From NCBI GenBank assembly GCA_016716365.1, contig JADJWM010000018.1, positions 372,001 through 436,000 on the forward strand: a DNA stretch of 64,000 bases, in the 5' to 3' direction. The notes below the pieces were generated by a model. It made no database searches and was not told the origin of the DNA. It was given only the letters and a program-made list of their open reading frames with translations. Below, piece by piece: positions 53,595-63,000 of this stretch (position 1 is the first letter of the stretch; the number at the start of each line of letters is the position of its first letter). A program made the translations under genes and the position numbers. Origin of the DNA: Chloracidobacterium sp. (GTDB lineage Bacteria; Acidobacteriota; Blastocatellia; Pyrinomonadales; Pyrinomonadaceae).

Positions 53595-56500
53595 CTACTG
53601 ACGTGCGATCAGGTCGATCCGCACTTTCTTTTCGACGAGGCTCACCGTTTGAGGGGCAAACCCCGATCGTTTTGCATCGACTGCGACAACGTAGGTCTCG
53701 CCCAAGGTCAGCCCGCCAAAGGTGAACTGCCCGTTGTCGTCGGCCAGGACGGCCCTCATCTCGCCGCGGCTGTCACGGACCGTGACACGGAGTTTGCCGG
53801 CCGGAGCACCGGTCGGCAGAAGCAGCCGTCCGCTTATCGAAGCGCCTTCCGACTCCTCGATCGCGACCTCGCCGTCCTTGACCAGCACATCGATCTCACC
53901 TTCGTTGAGCATAAAGCCCTTGACGGTGAGTGCCGACCGCGAGCCGACCGCGCCGATCGCCGTGAACTTGAGGTTCACCAGCGGGCCGCCGCCTTCGATC
54001 GGGTGTACGCCGTACACGACGACCTTCAGCAGGCCCGGCTCCGGCGAGTTCGAGGTCACCATCATGCCTTCGCTGATGGTTCCCACGAGGGTCGCCGCGG
54101 CCTTGCGAGGCTCAAGAACGTCCGGATCGTATTCGATATCGAACTGGTACGCGGCCACTCCCTTGCCGGAAATGTCGCGTATCGAGAGCGGTATCTCGAC
54201 CTCGGTACCCGGGTCTGCCCTGAGCATCGGGGCCTCAACGCGAACCGCCTTCGTCTCATCGATCTCGCGAATTGTCGCCTCGGGCCGGACGAGCGGTGCC
54301 ACCCAGTTGCCCGTCACCTCGCCCATCAGGATACCAACGTAATCCTGGTTCACCTGGGCGGTGTTGACGTTTGCGTAATTGCGGCTGACAGGGATGAACC
54401 TCCAGGTTCCGGTAACGCTCGGGTTCGGGATATTGACCACCCACTGTGAAATGTAGGCGGCGTCAAGACCCGAAACCGTTCCGTTGTTGCTAACGTCGGC
54501 AGCGGCAAGCTGATTCGCATTGAGCGTGATCAGCCCGACCACGTGTTGCGAGATCAGCGCCGCGTCGAGTCCGCTGATGCCGTTCACGTCCCCGGTCTTG
54601 GATGGCGTCACCGTGTAGGCACCCGCACCCAACCCGCTCAGGGTGTAGGCACCGGTCACCACAGCCGAGTTGGTCGACTGCGGTACCGAACCGGCCGCAT
54701 TCAGGGTCGTGTGCGGAACAGGCACGAAGCCGCCGGCGTTGCCGTATGAAACAACGCCGCTGATCGTCGATGAGATCACCGTCACCAGACCGTTCTGTGT
54801 ATTGGCACACGGAACACCTTCGTTCAGCAGCATGCCGGCGAAACTCAACGGGCTGGTCGTACCGATCGCGCCGTTTGCCTGGAACCGGATATTCATCAGG
54901 ACACCGGCCCCCGTCAGCGGGGCCGTACCGTATCCGTTGATGATCAGCGTTCCCGGCGTCGTGCTGTTCACCGTGAACGAGAAAGCGGCGCTCAGTGTTC
55001 CGGCCTGATCGATGCCGATGTATTGGAGAACGGCGGGGTTGTAGTTCAGCGTGTAAGTGAAGCTGAGAATGTTGCGGCTGGTCGTGTCGTCGATATTGAG
55101 CGGCACAACCACCTGCTGGTTCGTCAGCGTCTCGATGTTCGTCGGGATCGAAATGGTCGAACATACCGGTTCAACCGTGATCGAAGCCGAAACGGTTTGC
55201 CCGTCGACCGTTGTCGATGCACTCTGCACGCCGTAAGCGTTCGCGGTGAACGTAGTGCCGGTCACGCCGTTCGTCGTTGTGGACGATGGCGGAGCGACCG
55301 TTCCGCCGGTCGCCCCGAAGGTTGCCGGCGTCCCGTTCGGAACGTTTCCTGACCCGGACGTGTCTGCCAATGCAGAGTTTATCGTCAGCATCGACGTAAC
55401 GGCGGAATTTCCTCCGAACGGAACCGACGTTGGGGCCGCTCCGGTCGTAAGGGTCAGCCACGGGTCGGCGTCGACGGTGCCAACGATACCGTTGGCGGCA
55501 ACCGGACAGCCGGCACCGCTCGCTCCCGGCCCGAAATTGCAGCCCCACCAGTTGTTTTCGGCATCTACAGCACCCGTCGAAGCGTTGTTCACGCCCGCGA
55601 CGCTGTTTCCGACAATGCGGTTAAAGCTGAGGTTCGCTGAACCTTGGCTGTCTACCAACACACCCGTCGCTCCATCGCGGATTACGTTACTCACCATGTT
55701 CACCGGTTGATGAGCCGAGAAGTTATTTCCGCTCAGCCATTGGAACCCAATGTTGGCTCCGTTCGAACTGTTGTTCGCATAAGTCACCGTTGTCGAACCC
55801 GACGAATGGGAGGTAACGCGGAAGGCCCGTTGCACGTTAAGTGTTGGGTCATTTCCGGGCGCGAGATTGTTGAATTGGTTGCCGCTGACCGTGATATTGC
55901 TTGTATGGCCGTGCGAATTTTCCCAGTAACCGAGTATGAGCTGCGGGTTGGCCGACTGCGCGTTCACGACGTTAATGACGTTGTTTATGATCTGAAGTCC
56001 GTCGTACACGGAACCGCCGCTTGTATTCGACTGCATACCGACAGTCGACGAGAAATTGGCGCCGTCGCTGACGCCGTCACCCGGTATCTCGAAGGTGTTT
56101 CCTGAAATGGTCTGATTCGTGCCGAATGAATAGTGGATCCCGATGTTCTGATTCACATCCGCCGGAGCGACCGTCGCGTTTAGGTCGGTCGCGATGCGGA
56201 TGAAGTTGTTCACTATCTGCGTTCCGTTGTACGCGTCTGTTCCACCGGGTCCGTTGAACATGCCGATGGCAAGGTCAAAGTCCAAATAACGGACATTTGA
56301 CAGGGTCCAGTTTTGGTTATCGCCGGCGGCGTCGAAGTAGAAGACTCCTTCAAGGTTTACGCTCGCCATGTCTCCGGGGCCCTGGATGGTCGCGTCTCCG
56401 AGCGAAGCGGCAGAGAAAGTGATGCCGTTCCGGTTTGCGGGGACAAGGATGCTGTAATCGTCGTTCGTTGAAGCAACACCGTCACTGCCAAGTGCCCAAC

Positions 56501-58322
56501 TGGCCGCCGCATTAGCTTCTGTCCAGTTGAAAGTGCCGCTAAGGAGGATGGTTGATCCGCTAATGGCCGCCTGAACAGCATTGTTGATGCGCGTGTAGTC
56601 ATTGTCGGCGGCGGTGGGGGACACTGTCGGAAATACGGTTACGGAAGTGGCACTGCCCTGGAAACCGAAAGTGCCGCGTCCTGGCGTTGTTTCTATGTCC
56701 GTGTCCGTCCCCGAGTTTAGGAGCGGGCTGATAATGAAGTTGGCCGACGCGGGACCGGCGACATCGGGCTGCCCACCTGGGGGTGTGGCAGCTCCACCGT
56801 ATGCCACTGGAATATGAACCGCATAACCAGGTTCTGCGCTATTAGCGACCGTAATGACCGGCGTGGTGGTACCGAACCAATTCCCGCCGAAATTCTTCGG
56901 GTTTGTGCCTGGAGCGGGAAGAGCGCCGCCGCTCTGGCGGTCGACGATCTGTCCATACCAGTTTCCGCTGATATTATTATTTGTGAAGAAACTTCCGAGT
57001 GCCTGTTGTATCGGCACGTTAGTTCCGCCGCTCGCGTCAAGGAAGAGGACGCCGACCGTTCTGTTATTCGTGATGAAATTCTCCGTAACCAGCAGGTTGT
57101 CTGTCTGGTTCCGCATGATCATTCCGGTGTGGTTGAAGTCGATCACATTGTTCCGGACCGTGTGTCCGTTGCTGTTGTTGATGTCGATCGCCGTTCGCAT
57201 GCCGGTAATGACATTGTCGTGAACAACAGTATTTGTGATCGCCTGGCCCTGGATGCCTATGCCGGCGCTGTTCAAACCAGCGTTGTTCCAATCGGTAGTA
57301 TTGTTGCCTGCCCGCGTGATCGTGAATCCGGAGATATCCACATTGCTTGCGCCGATCTGGACGGTATTCCCCGCTCCCCCGATCGGGCCGAGGATCGTTG
57401 TTGTCCCGGGACCAGCACCCTCTAACCGGAGAGAGTCCTTATTTACCAGAACGTCCTCGTTATACGTTCCACCGCAAACCTGGACCACGTCGCCCGGAGC
57501 AGCCGCATTTATCGCCGCCTGAATACTCGTGAAACCGGCGAGCGGGCACTCGGTCGCGTTGTCATCTACGACAAGAGTGGCGGTCGGCTCAAAGTTGTAA
57601 GCGGTCCCGTTGAAACTTGCGAGATCTATGTAAGTGTTCAAATCAGGATTGTACGAGCCCTGGTAAATTGAATGCGATACGACAACAGCAGCCGGACAGT
57701 TTGCCTGGATCCATGCCAGCCCATAAAATGGGGGTCCGCCAGAACCGGCCGTAGTGGTACAGGTCCCGCCGGCGTTGACGGTCGCCGAAGCCCAAAAGTA
57801 ATCGCTCGCGTCGACATCCCAGAATTGCCAGGTGTTGGGGATCACCGGCGCAGGGTCGCCAACGCCGCCATTTTGCCAGTAAGGCTCGTGATTAAAGCTC
57901 ACTGCAGTGGCTGCCGTACCGTCCAACCATACCGATATTGAGTAGGAAGGGGCATACTCAAGGAGCGGAGCCGAAACCGTTTTTGACCAATAGCTCATCT
58001 CGGTCACGCTCGCGATCGCGACCGGCGTGTTCAATGTTCGTGTGAAACGCGCCCGTGAGTCATTGTCATTGATTGTGACCAGGTTCAACGCGCCCGTTCC
58101 CGACGGAGCGGTGCCGTCCATAACAAACCCAACTGTACCACCGGTCGTCGTAAAGGGTACCCATCCCTGCGGGAATGTGGGTGACGTATGCAATTGCGCC
58201 GATACTGCTGCGGCGAAAACAATTATTGCCGATGCAACGCCCAAGAGGGCTCTTGTCATCGACCGGTTTCGGGGGGCTCGTGAAAAAAGTCCTTGAACCG
58301 AGTTCGAATGCTTGTGGGTCAT
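53595..58322 (-). CDS. Giant exported beta-helix protein with cohesin-dockerin-cohesin tail
   Basis: Protein of 1575 aa. The ATG at 58322 has CAGGAGA 6 bases upstream, and the signal peptide covers about 20-43. Residues 45-240 are beta-rich and unassigned. From about 254 (TSIQAAINAAAPGDVVQV) to about 1000 it is right-handed beta-helix sequence (pectate-lyase-like NNTISGN turns). Then come cohesin 1 (about 1052-1185), a type I dockerin (about 1244-1300; two calcium loops, GDVNGISGLDAALISQHV and ADVSNNGTVSGLDAAYISQWV), cohesin 2 (about 1365-1490) and a carboxypeptidase-regulatory-like domain to the end. It is probably surface or matrix material, possibly carbohydrate-active. Catalytic residues were not identified. 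Confidence 0.85.
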   Translation of the reverse strand: MTHKHSNSVQGLFSRAPRNRSMTRALLGVASAIIVFAAAVSAQLHTSPTFPQGWVPFTTTGGTVGFVMDGTAPSGTGALNLVTINDNDSRARFTRTLNTPVAIASVTEMSYWSKTVSAPLLEYAPSYSISVWLDGTAATAVSFNHEPYWQNGGVGDPAPVIPNTWQFWDVDASDYFWASATVNAGGTCTTTAGSGGPPFYGLAWIQANCPAAVVVSHSIYQGSYNPDLNTYIDLASFNGTAYNFEPTATLVVDDNATECPLAGFTSIQAAINAAAPGDVVQVCGGTYNEDVLVNKDSLRLEGAGPGTTTILGPIGGAGNTVQIGASNVDISGFTITRAGNNTTDWNNAGLNSAGIGIQGQAITNTVVHDNVITGMRTAIDINNSNGHTVRNNVIDFNHTGMIMRNQTDNLLVTENFITNNRTVGVLFLDASGGTNVPIQQALGSFFTNNNISGNWYGQIVDRQSGGALPAPGTNPKNFGGNWFGTTTPVITVANSAEPGYAVHIPVAYGGAATPPGGQPDVAGPASANFIISPLLNSGTDTDIETTPGRGTFGFQGSATSVTVFPTVSPTAADNDYTRINNAVQAAISGSTILLSGTFNWTEANAAASWALGSDGVASTNDDYSILVPANRNGITFSAASLGDATIQGPGDMASVNLEGVFYFDAAGDNQNWTLSNVRYLDFDLAIGMFNGPGGTDAYNGTQIVNNFIRIATDLNATVAPADVNQNIGIHYSFGTNQTISGNTFEIPGDGVSDGANFSSTVGMQSNTSGGSVYDGLQIINNVINVVNAQSANPQLILGYWENSHGHTSNITVSGNQFNNLAPGNDPTLNVQRAFRVTSHSSGSTTVTYANNSSNGANIGFQWLSGNNFSAHQPVNMVSNVIRDGATGVLVDSQGSANLSFNRIVGNSVAGVNNASTGAVDAENNWWGCNFGPGASGAGCPVAANGIVGTVDADPWLTLTTGAAPTSVPFGGNSAVTSMLTINSALADTSGSGNVPNGTPATFGATGGTVAPPSSTTTNGVTGTTFTANAYGVQSASTTVDGQTVSASITVEPVCSTISIPTNIETLTNQQVVVPLNIDDTTSRNILSFTYTLNYNPAVLQYIGIDQAGTLSAAFSFTVNSTTPGTLIINGYGTAPLTGAGVLMNIRFQANGAIGTTSPLSFAGMLLNEGVPCANTQNGLVTVISSTISGVVSYGNAGGFVPVPHTTLNAAGSVPQSTNSAVVTGAYTLSGLGAGAYTVTPSKTGDVNGISGLDAALISQHVVGLITLNANQLAAADVSNNGTVSGLDAAYISQWVVNIPNPSVTGTWRFIPVSRNYANVNTAQVNQDYVGILMGEVTGNWVAPLVRPEATIREIDETKAVRVEAPMLRADPGTEVEIPLSIRDISGKGVAAYQFDIEYDPDVLEPRKAAATLVGTISEGMMVTSNSPEPGLLKVVVYGVHPIEGGGPLVNLKFTAIGAVGSRSALTVKGFMLNEGEIDVLVKDGEVAIEESEGASISGRLLLPTGAPAGKLRVTVRDSRGEMRAVLADDNGQFTFGGLTLGETYVVAVDAKRSGFAPQTVSLVEKKVRIDLIARQ

Positions 58323-58658
58323 GTGTTTCTCCTGTCTCTCTTGTTGAAGTGTTCGCAGCGGATCGTTACGGGCGAATTAAGCGACAAAATGTGGATCTTC
58401 CCGTGGCTGCGGGTCTGGACTGAATTTCAGTTCTCAGCGGTCAATGGGTCGTTTATGTTTCTGTTGTTCGGGACCGGCAAGTACAAGCGGTCTTCACCTA
58501 AACGGAGTGAGCCGCACATCCCGGTTTTCCGGGGAATAGGATTCGATTGTGAAAGTTTCAGTCGAGACTACTGGATGAGTGTGCCTCAACCCGGCACATT
58601 TGTCGTCACCCATTTCGGGTATTTTTCGAAAAATCCACGATCGCGGCCGAATGGTTTA
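58323..58658. other. Intergenic leader of the giant protein, no gene seen
   Basis: This 336-base stretch lies between the LuxR-type gene's stop and the start of the giant protein. Both are on the minus strand, so it should hold the latter's promoter. I see no credible coding frame and no strong terminator after the LuxR gene. Confidence 0.4.
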
Positions 58659-59786
58659 TCAAGACAGGATAAGTTTCACCAGCGAGCTTTGCCGATGGGT
58701 ATCGGTTTTTGAAAAGATGCGTTTCAAGTGTGTCCTGGCGGTATTGGCAGAAATGTTCAGCATCGCGCACACTTCCCGGACCGAGTGCCCGTCTGCGATC
58801 ATCCTCGCCAAACGCTCCTCGGCCGGCGTCAGGCCGTACAGGCGGCGGAGGTCCTTCACCGGGGGCGTTCCCACATTCAGCAGCGGCCTGACGGTCATCA
58901 TGACGCAGGCGTCCTCGCCGATCCCAAGCACAGGCCCCGGCTCTATCCTGGTCAGCTTCACTTCGAGGCTCGCAAACCCGTCCGTGCCCGTCAGGATAAA
59001 GGTCTCGTTTGCCGCAGCCTGGTCGTCCGGGTTTGCGGCCGCGATACGCCCGATCCTGCTTTTTAGCTTCCGGGATCGGGCCGGCGATCTCATTGCGAGT
59101 TCACCGCGCCGGTCCCGAACGATCCCGGCGTTTTCCGCCAAAAGCCGTTCCGCCCTTTCATTCTCGAACAGCACCTTACCGCTCTTGTTCAGGATCAGGA
59201 CGCCCGGGTCGATCTCGGCGATCGCCCTCTTCAATAGGCCGTTCTCAGAGCCGTTCCTGAGCTGATTCACGTATAGGTCCATCGCCCGGCGCAGATGCGG
59301 AAACACCTGTTCCATCATCGCGTGGGCTTCACCGTCCAGGTCTGCGCGTTCCTTCGGCCAGGTGAACCCCAACGAGAGCGTAAAGCGATCGTCATTGTAA
59401 ATGTTCGTGTGAATGAATTGATACAAGTTGTGTCGGCTGAAGAAATCACCGAAAACATCTGTTGAAAGAAAGACCGCGTCGGGAAAATCGCGTTGCCGAT
59501 CGAATGTTTCTCCCGGCGAAAGGCTCTCAAGTTCCTCACGAAAGGGAATCAGCGAGTAGTAGACCGAGTTAAGTTCTTCAGCGATGGCCGGATCGTGTGA
59601 ATGGGCGATCTCCCGAAATGTCTCCGTTCTCTTGTCGTAAACGGCCAAACACCCGCCTCCTTTGCTGGCGACCATTTCGGCAAAGACTGAGTAGAACAAC
59701 TTCCAGCCCTCTTCCGTGGGATCTAGAGAGCTTTCGTAGGCGAGATCGATCAGGTCAGAGACCCTTTTTTCGTCGACTCCATGCAT
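58659..59786 (-). CDS. LuxR-type HTH transcriptional regulator, 375 aa
   Basis: The C-terminal 65 residues are a LuxR/GerE helix-turn-helix (LTPAEERLARMIADGHSVREVCAMLNISANTARTHLKRIFSKT), with Glu and the recognition helix in the usual places. The N-terminal 300 residues look like GAF/PAS-type sensing domains (a PAS-like strand GVLILNKSGKVLFENERAERLL at about 195). There is no receiver Asp, so it is probably ligand-responsive. An AGAGG SD lies about 9 bases before the ATG. It sits upstream of, and in line with, the giant beta-helix protein and may control it. Confidence 0.85.
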   Translation of the reverse strand: MHGVDEKRVSDLIDLAYESSLDPTEEGWKLFYSVFAEMVASKGGGCLAVYDKRTETFREIAHSHDPAIAEELNSVYYSLIPFREELESLSPGETFDRQRDFPDAVFLSTDVFGDFFSRHNLYQFIHTNIYNDDRFTLSLGFTWPKERADLDGEAHAMMEQVFPHLRRAMDLYVNQLRNGSENGLLKRAIAEIDPGVLILNKSGKVLFENERAERLLAENAGIVRDRRGELAMRSPARSRKLKSRIGRIAAANPDDQAAANETFILTGTDGFASLEVKLTRIEPGPVLGIGEDACVMMTVRPLLNVGTPPVKDLRRLYGLTPAEERLARMIADGHSVREVCAMLNISANTARTHLKRIFSKTDTHRQSSLVKLILS

Positions 59787-59989
59787 CGGTGGGAACCTCT
59801 ATGTTGTTACAGGCGCATAGAATACCCGATTTTTACTGCTTTCCGCAACGCCCCGGGCCACGTCGGCCTTTTTAGACGGCAGCCCTTGCCTTTGCGAAAG
59901 CTCCCGATCAGAGTTTCGGGTTGGTTGCGTGAACGGCCGAAACGGGTCAGATTTCGCCTAAAGCCGATTAATTCCTATACTTAAGAGAT

Positions 59990-62503
59990 ATGTTAAGGAG
60001 GGAATCGTTCTCACGGGACCGGCGTACCGCCCTGATTTCGCGAGCTTTCGCGGCCGGTTGGCTCCTGCTGGCGGCTTTCGCTGCCGGCGTCGCGGCCCAA
60101 AATTCAAATACCCCGGCGAACGCATCTGCGAACGCTCCCGCCGCGAACTCGTCACCTACGCCGGTCCCGCTGGCGGCCGTGATCGCCGAGTCGGACGCCG
60201 CCCTCGCAAAGACTCGCGAGATCGACGCATTTATTCAGGGCCAGGCCGTTCCCCCCGCGGTGTCTGAAGGCCTTCCCGCAACCCGATCGAGGATCAACGA
60301 GATGACGGCCTCGACGAACGCTTCTCTCGCGGATACTCCGACGCTGGAGGCCGTAAATGCTGCTGAACGAGAATGGAAGCAAGTCCTGGACCGCGTCGTT
60401 TCCTGGACCACCGATATGCGGGACCGATCCGCCGCGATCGAGGCGCGCATCGCTGAACTGAACTCCCTGAAAGAACTTTGGCGATCATCGGAGGCAGCAT
60501 TTCGCACCCAGGCCGAAGCTGACCCCGCCGGCTCGGAAAGCTTGGTGCCCGACGATGTGATCCGGCGTATCGGCTCGCTTCTGTCGGCCATCACTGAGAC
60601 CGAACGTCGTGCTGTCGCAAAACGGGCTGAATTTCTGACCGTCGAGTCTCGCCTGTCCGAGCTTCAGGCAGAGGCCGAGGCAATGCTCTCATCGCTCAGG
60701 CAGCAGCGTGAGCGGCAGCTTGTGAACATCTTTTCAAGAAGCGACAGGCCGCTGTGGGCAACCGATCCTGCTGGACTCCGCCCCGAATTCGTGGCCGGCG
60801 CAGCTTCGCGGACCCTCTCGCTTCAATGGAACGACCTTTCGGATTACGCCAGGCGCTACCCGGGCCGCTTCGTCTTTCACGGCGTCCTGCTTCTTGTCCT
60901 GATCGCGGGACTCCTCTGGGCGCGCAGAAAGATCGTGCCGCTCGTGGAAGAAGAGCCGAAGCTTCGCCGCCCGGCGGCATTTTTTGAGCTGCCCGTCGCT
61001 TCGGCGTTGATAGTTTCCGCTCTGTTCTCGATTCTGATCTATCCCCAGCCGCCCAGGCTTCTCAGCACGCTGGTCGCCGCTGCGGCCATAATTCCAGGTT
61101 TTCTGGTGGTCCGGCGGATCATCGAAAGCCCTTGGCAATATCTTCTCTACGGCCTTCTGGGCCTTTTCGTCCTTGATCGGGTCCGTGACATCCTGATCGA
61201 CGCCGAGCTCGCCTCGCGGGTGATCTTTTCGTTCGAGATGCTTGCGGCCGGCCTGCTTCTGATCTGGTTTTACAGGTCGAAGAAGGTGGCCGCCAACGTC
61301 GAGGCCAGTGCGTATTCGGCTTTCGAGCGGATCCGCCGGCTTCTGCCGGTCGGTGCCGGCATCTTTTTCGGGGCGTTTACTGCGTCGGTATTGGGTTTCG
61401 TCTTCGTCGCCTACCTCGTCGGCAGCGGCCTGCTCCGAACGGCTTACCTGGCCATCTTTCTTTACACCGCGGTACAGATCCTTGCGAGCGGCGTCGCTTT
61501 CCTTTTGCGGGCACGTCCGTTCTCGGGTTCAAGTGCCGTGCGGAACAACCGCTCCCTGATCGTGCAAAAGGTCAGGCGGATCCTTGCCTGGACGGCCGGC
61601 ATTATCTGGCTGCTCGGTATCCTGAACAATTTCGCGGTCCGCGAAGCCGTCTTTTCGGCTGTTGCCGATCTCCTCGGGTATCGATTCAGCATCGGCGAGA
61701 TCGCCTTCAGCATCGGAGACATTCTTTTGTTTGCGGCGATGGTTTGGGCCGCTTTTCTGATATCGCGATTCGTCAGGTTCGTTCTCGAAGAGGATGTTTA
61801 CCCGAGGCTCGGGCTTGGCGACGGGGCCTCTTTCGCTATCTCATCGGTATTCCACTACCTCCTGCTGATCCTCGCCTTTTTCATCGCTATCTCGGCGGTC
61901 GGTTTCGAGCTTTCCCGGTTTGCCATCGTCGCCGGGGCGATCGGCGTCGGCCTCGGCTTTGGCCTCCAGAACATCATTAACAATTTCGTTTCCGGCCTGA
62001 TCCTCCTTTTCGAACAGCCGGTCAAGGTCGGCGATACGGTCCAGATCGGCGAGCACATGGGTTCGCTCAAATCCATCGGGCTGCGTGCCAGCGTCGTCAG
62101 GAAAGTGGACGGGTCGGACGTCATCGTTCCGAACAGCCAGTTCATTTCCGAAGAGGTCATCAACTGGACGATGCTCGACGAGCGGCGCCGCATCGACATC
62201 CCGGTCGGTGTAAAATACGGCTCGAACGCCGGCGAGGTCCAAAAACTCCTGCTTGACATTGCCGCACGGTACGATCAGATCCTTACCGACCCCGCCCCGG
62301 CCGCCCTTTTCCTGGGCCTGGGGGAAAGCTCCATCGACTTTGAACTTCGGGTCTGGACGGTCGATACTGATGGCTGGGTCGCACTTCGCAGCGAGTTGGT
62401 TGCCGATGTTTACAATTCGTTGAACGAAGCAGGGATCGGGATACCTTTCCCGACGCGTGAGATCTATTTGCAGAACGGTGAAGGCGGCGACGAGCCGAAA
62501 TAG
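59990..62503 (+). CDS. Large MscS-family mechanosensitive channel
   Basis: Protein of 837 aa. A signal peptide (about 12-36, GVAAQ) is followed by a periplasmic coiled-coil-rich domain (about 60-250). About ten membrane helices come next, ending with the MscS pore helix and cytoplasmic vestibule (AIGVGLGFGLQNIINNFVSGLILLFEQPVKVGDTVQIG at about 635-675, then VPNSQFISEEVINWT). It is comparable to MscK/MscM-type channels that open on membrane tension. An AAGGAGG lies just after the ATG (59993-59999), but no in-frame ATG, GTG or TTG follows at a suitable distance. It is followed by queD after 19 bases. Confidence 0.9.
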   Translation: MLRRESFSRDRRTALISRAFAAGWLLLAAFAAGVAAQNSNTPANASANAPAANSSPTPVPLAAVIAESDAALAKTREIDAFIQGQAVPPAVSEGLPATRSRINEMTASTNASLADTPTLEAVNAAEREWKQVLDRVVSWTTDMRDRSAAIEARIAELNSLKELWRSSEAAFRTQAEADPAGSESLVPDDVIRRIGSLLSAITETERRAVAKRAEFLTVESRLSELQAEAEAMLSSLRQQRERQLVNIFSRSDRPLWATDPAGLRPEFVAGAASRTLSLQWNDLSDYARRYPGRFVFHGVLLLVLIAGLLWARRKIVPLVEEEPKLRRPAAFFELPVASALIVSALFSILIYPQPPRLLSTLVAAAAIIPGFLVVRRIIESPWQYLLYGLLGLFVLDRVRDILIDAELASRVIFSFEMLAAGLLLIWFYRSKKVAANVEASAYSAFERIRRLLPVGAGIFFGAFTASVLGFVFVAYLVGSGLLRTAYLAIFLYTAVQILASGVAFLLRARPFSGSSAVRNNRSLIVQKVRRILAWTAGIIWLLGILNNFAVREAVFSAVADLLGYRFSIGEIAFSIGDILLFAAMVWAAFLISRFVRFVLEEDVYPRLGLGDGASFAISSVFHYLLLILAFFIAISAVGFELSRFAIVAGAIGVGLGFGLQNIINNFVSGLILLFEQPVKVGDTVQIGEHMGSLKSIGLRASVVRKVDGSDVIVPNSQFISEEVINWTMLDERRRIDIPVGVKYGSNAGEVQKLLLDIAARYDQILTDPAPAALFLGLGESSIDFELRVWTVDTDGWVALRSELVADVYNSLNEAGIGIPFPTREIYLQNGEGGDEPK

Positions 62504-62522
62504 CGGCCTTTAAGAGGACCAA

Positions 62523-62909
62523 ATGCCCGGTTTTTACGAAGTCATGATCGAACGCGAGTTCTCCTCGGCCCATCAGCTCCGTGGCTACAAAGGGAAGTGC
62601 GAGAACCTGCACGGCCACAATTATAAGGTCGAGATCTTTGCCCGCGGCGAAGAATTGAACAACATCGGCCTTCTGATCGATTTCGGCGACCTCAAAAAGG
62701 CCGCAAATGAGATCGTCGGTTACCTCGATCACCGCAACCTGAACGAACTTCCGCCCTTCGATGAGGAACTTAACCCTTCGGCCGAGAACATCGCCCGCTA
62801 TTTTGTCGAATACTTGAATTCGCGGATCGTTGACGACCGCGTCAAGGTCTATAAGGTACGCTGTTACGAGACGCCCTCAAGCGTGGCTACGTATCAGGTC
62901 GAGGACTGA
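62523..62909 (+). CDS. queD: 6-carboxytetrahydropterin synthase / 6-pyruvoyl-tetrahydropterin synthase homolog
   Basis: Protein of 128 aa, full length for QueD. Zinc ligands H17, H30 and H32 are present, catalytic C26 lies in GKCENLHGHNY, and the catalytic His lies in LDHRNLN. YETPSS near the end provides the conserved substrate Glu. It converts dihydroneopterin triphosphate to carboxytetrahydropterin in queuosine and 7-deazapurine synthesis. No queC or queE is in the window, so a pterin role cannot be excluded. An AAGAGGA SD precedes the ATG, 19 bases after the channel gene. Confidence 0.93.
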   Translation: MPGFYEVMIEREFSSAHQLRGYKGKCENLHGHNYKVEIFARGEELNNIGLLIDFGDLKKAANEIVGYLDHRNLNELPPFDEELNPSAENIARYFVEYLNSRIVDDRVKVYKVRCYETPSSVATYQVED

Positions 62910-63000
62910 GCGGCGGACCGCTGATCATCTAGCTGGTCGTAATTCTGTCGACATCCGGCGGCCGATTTCTGTATCATTTACCAATTCTCTTCGCTTTACT

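Noticed and set aside
53517..54449. 310-codon plus-strand frame opposite the giant protein
   Set aside because: Antisense shadow of the cohesin region with Arg/Asp/His-rich translation and no SD.
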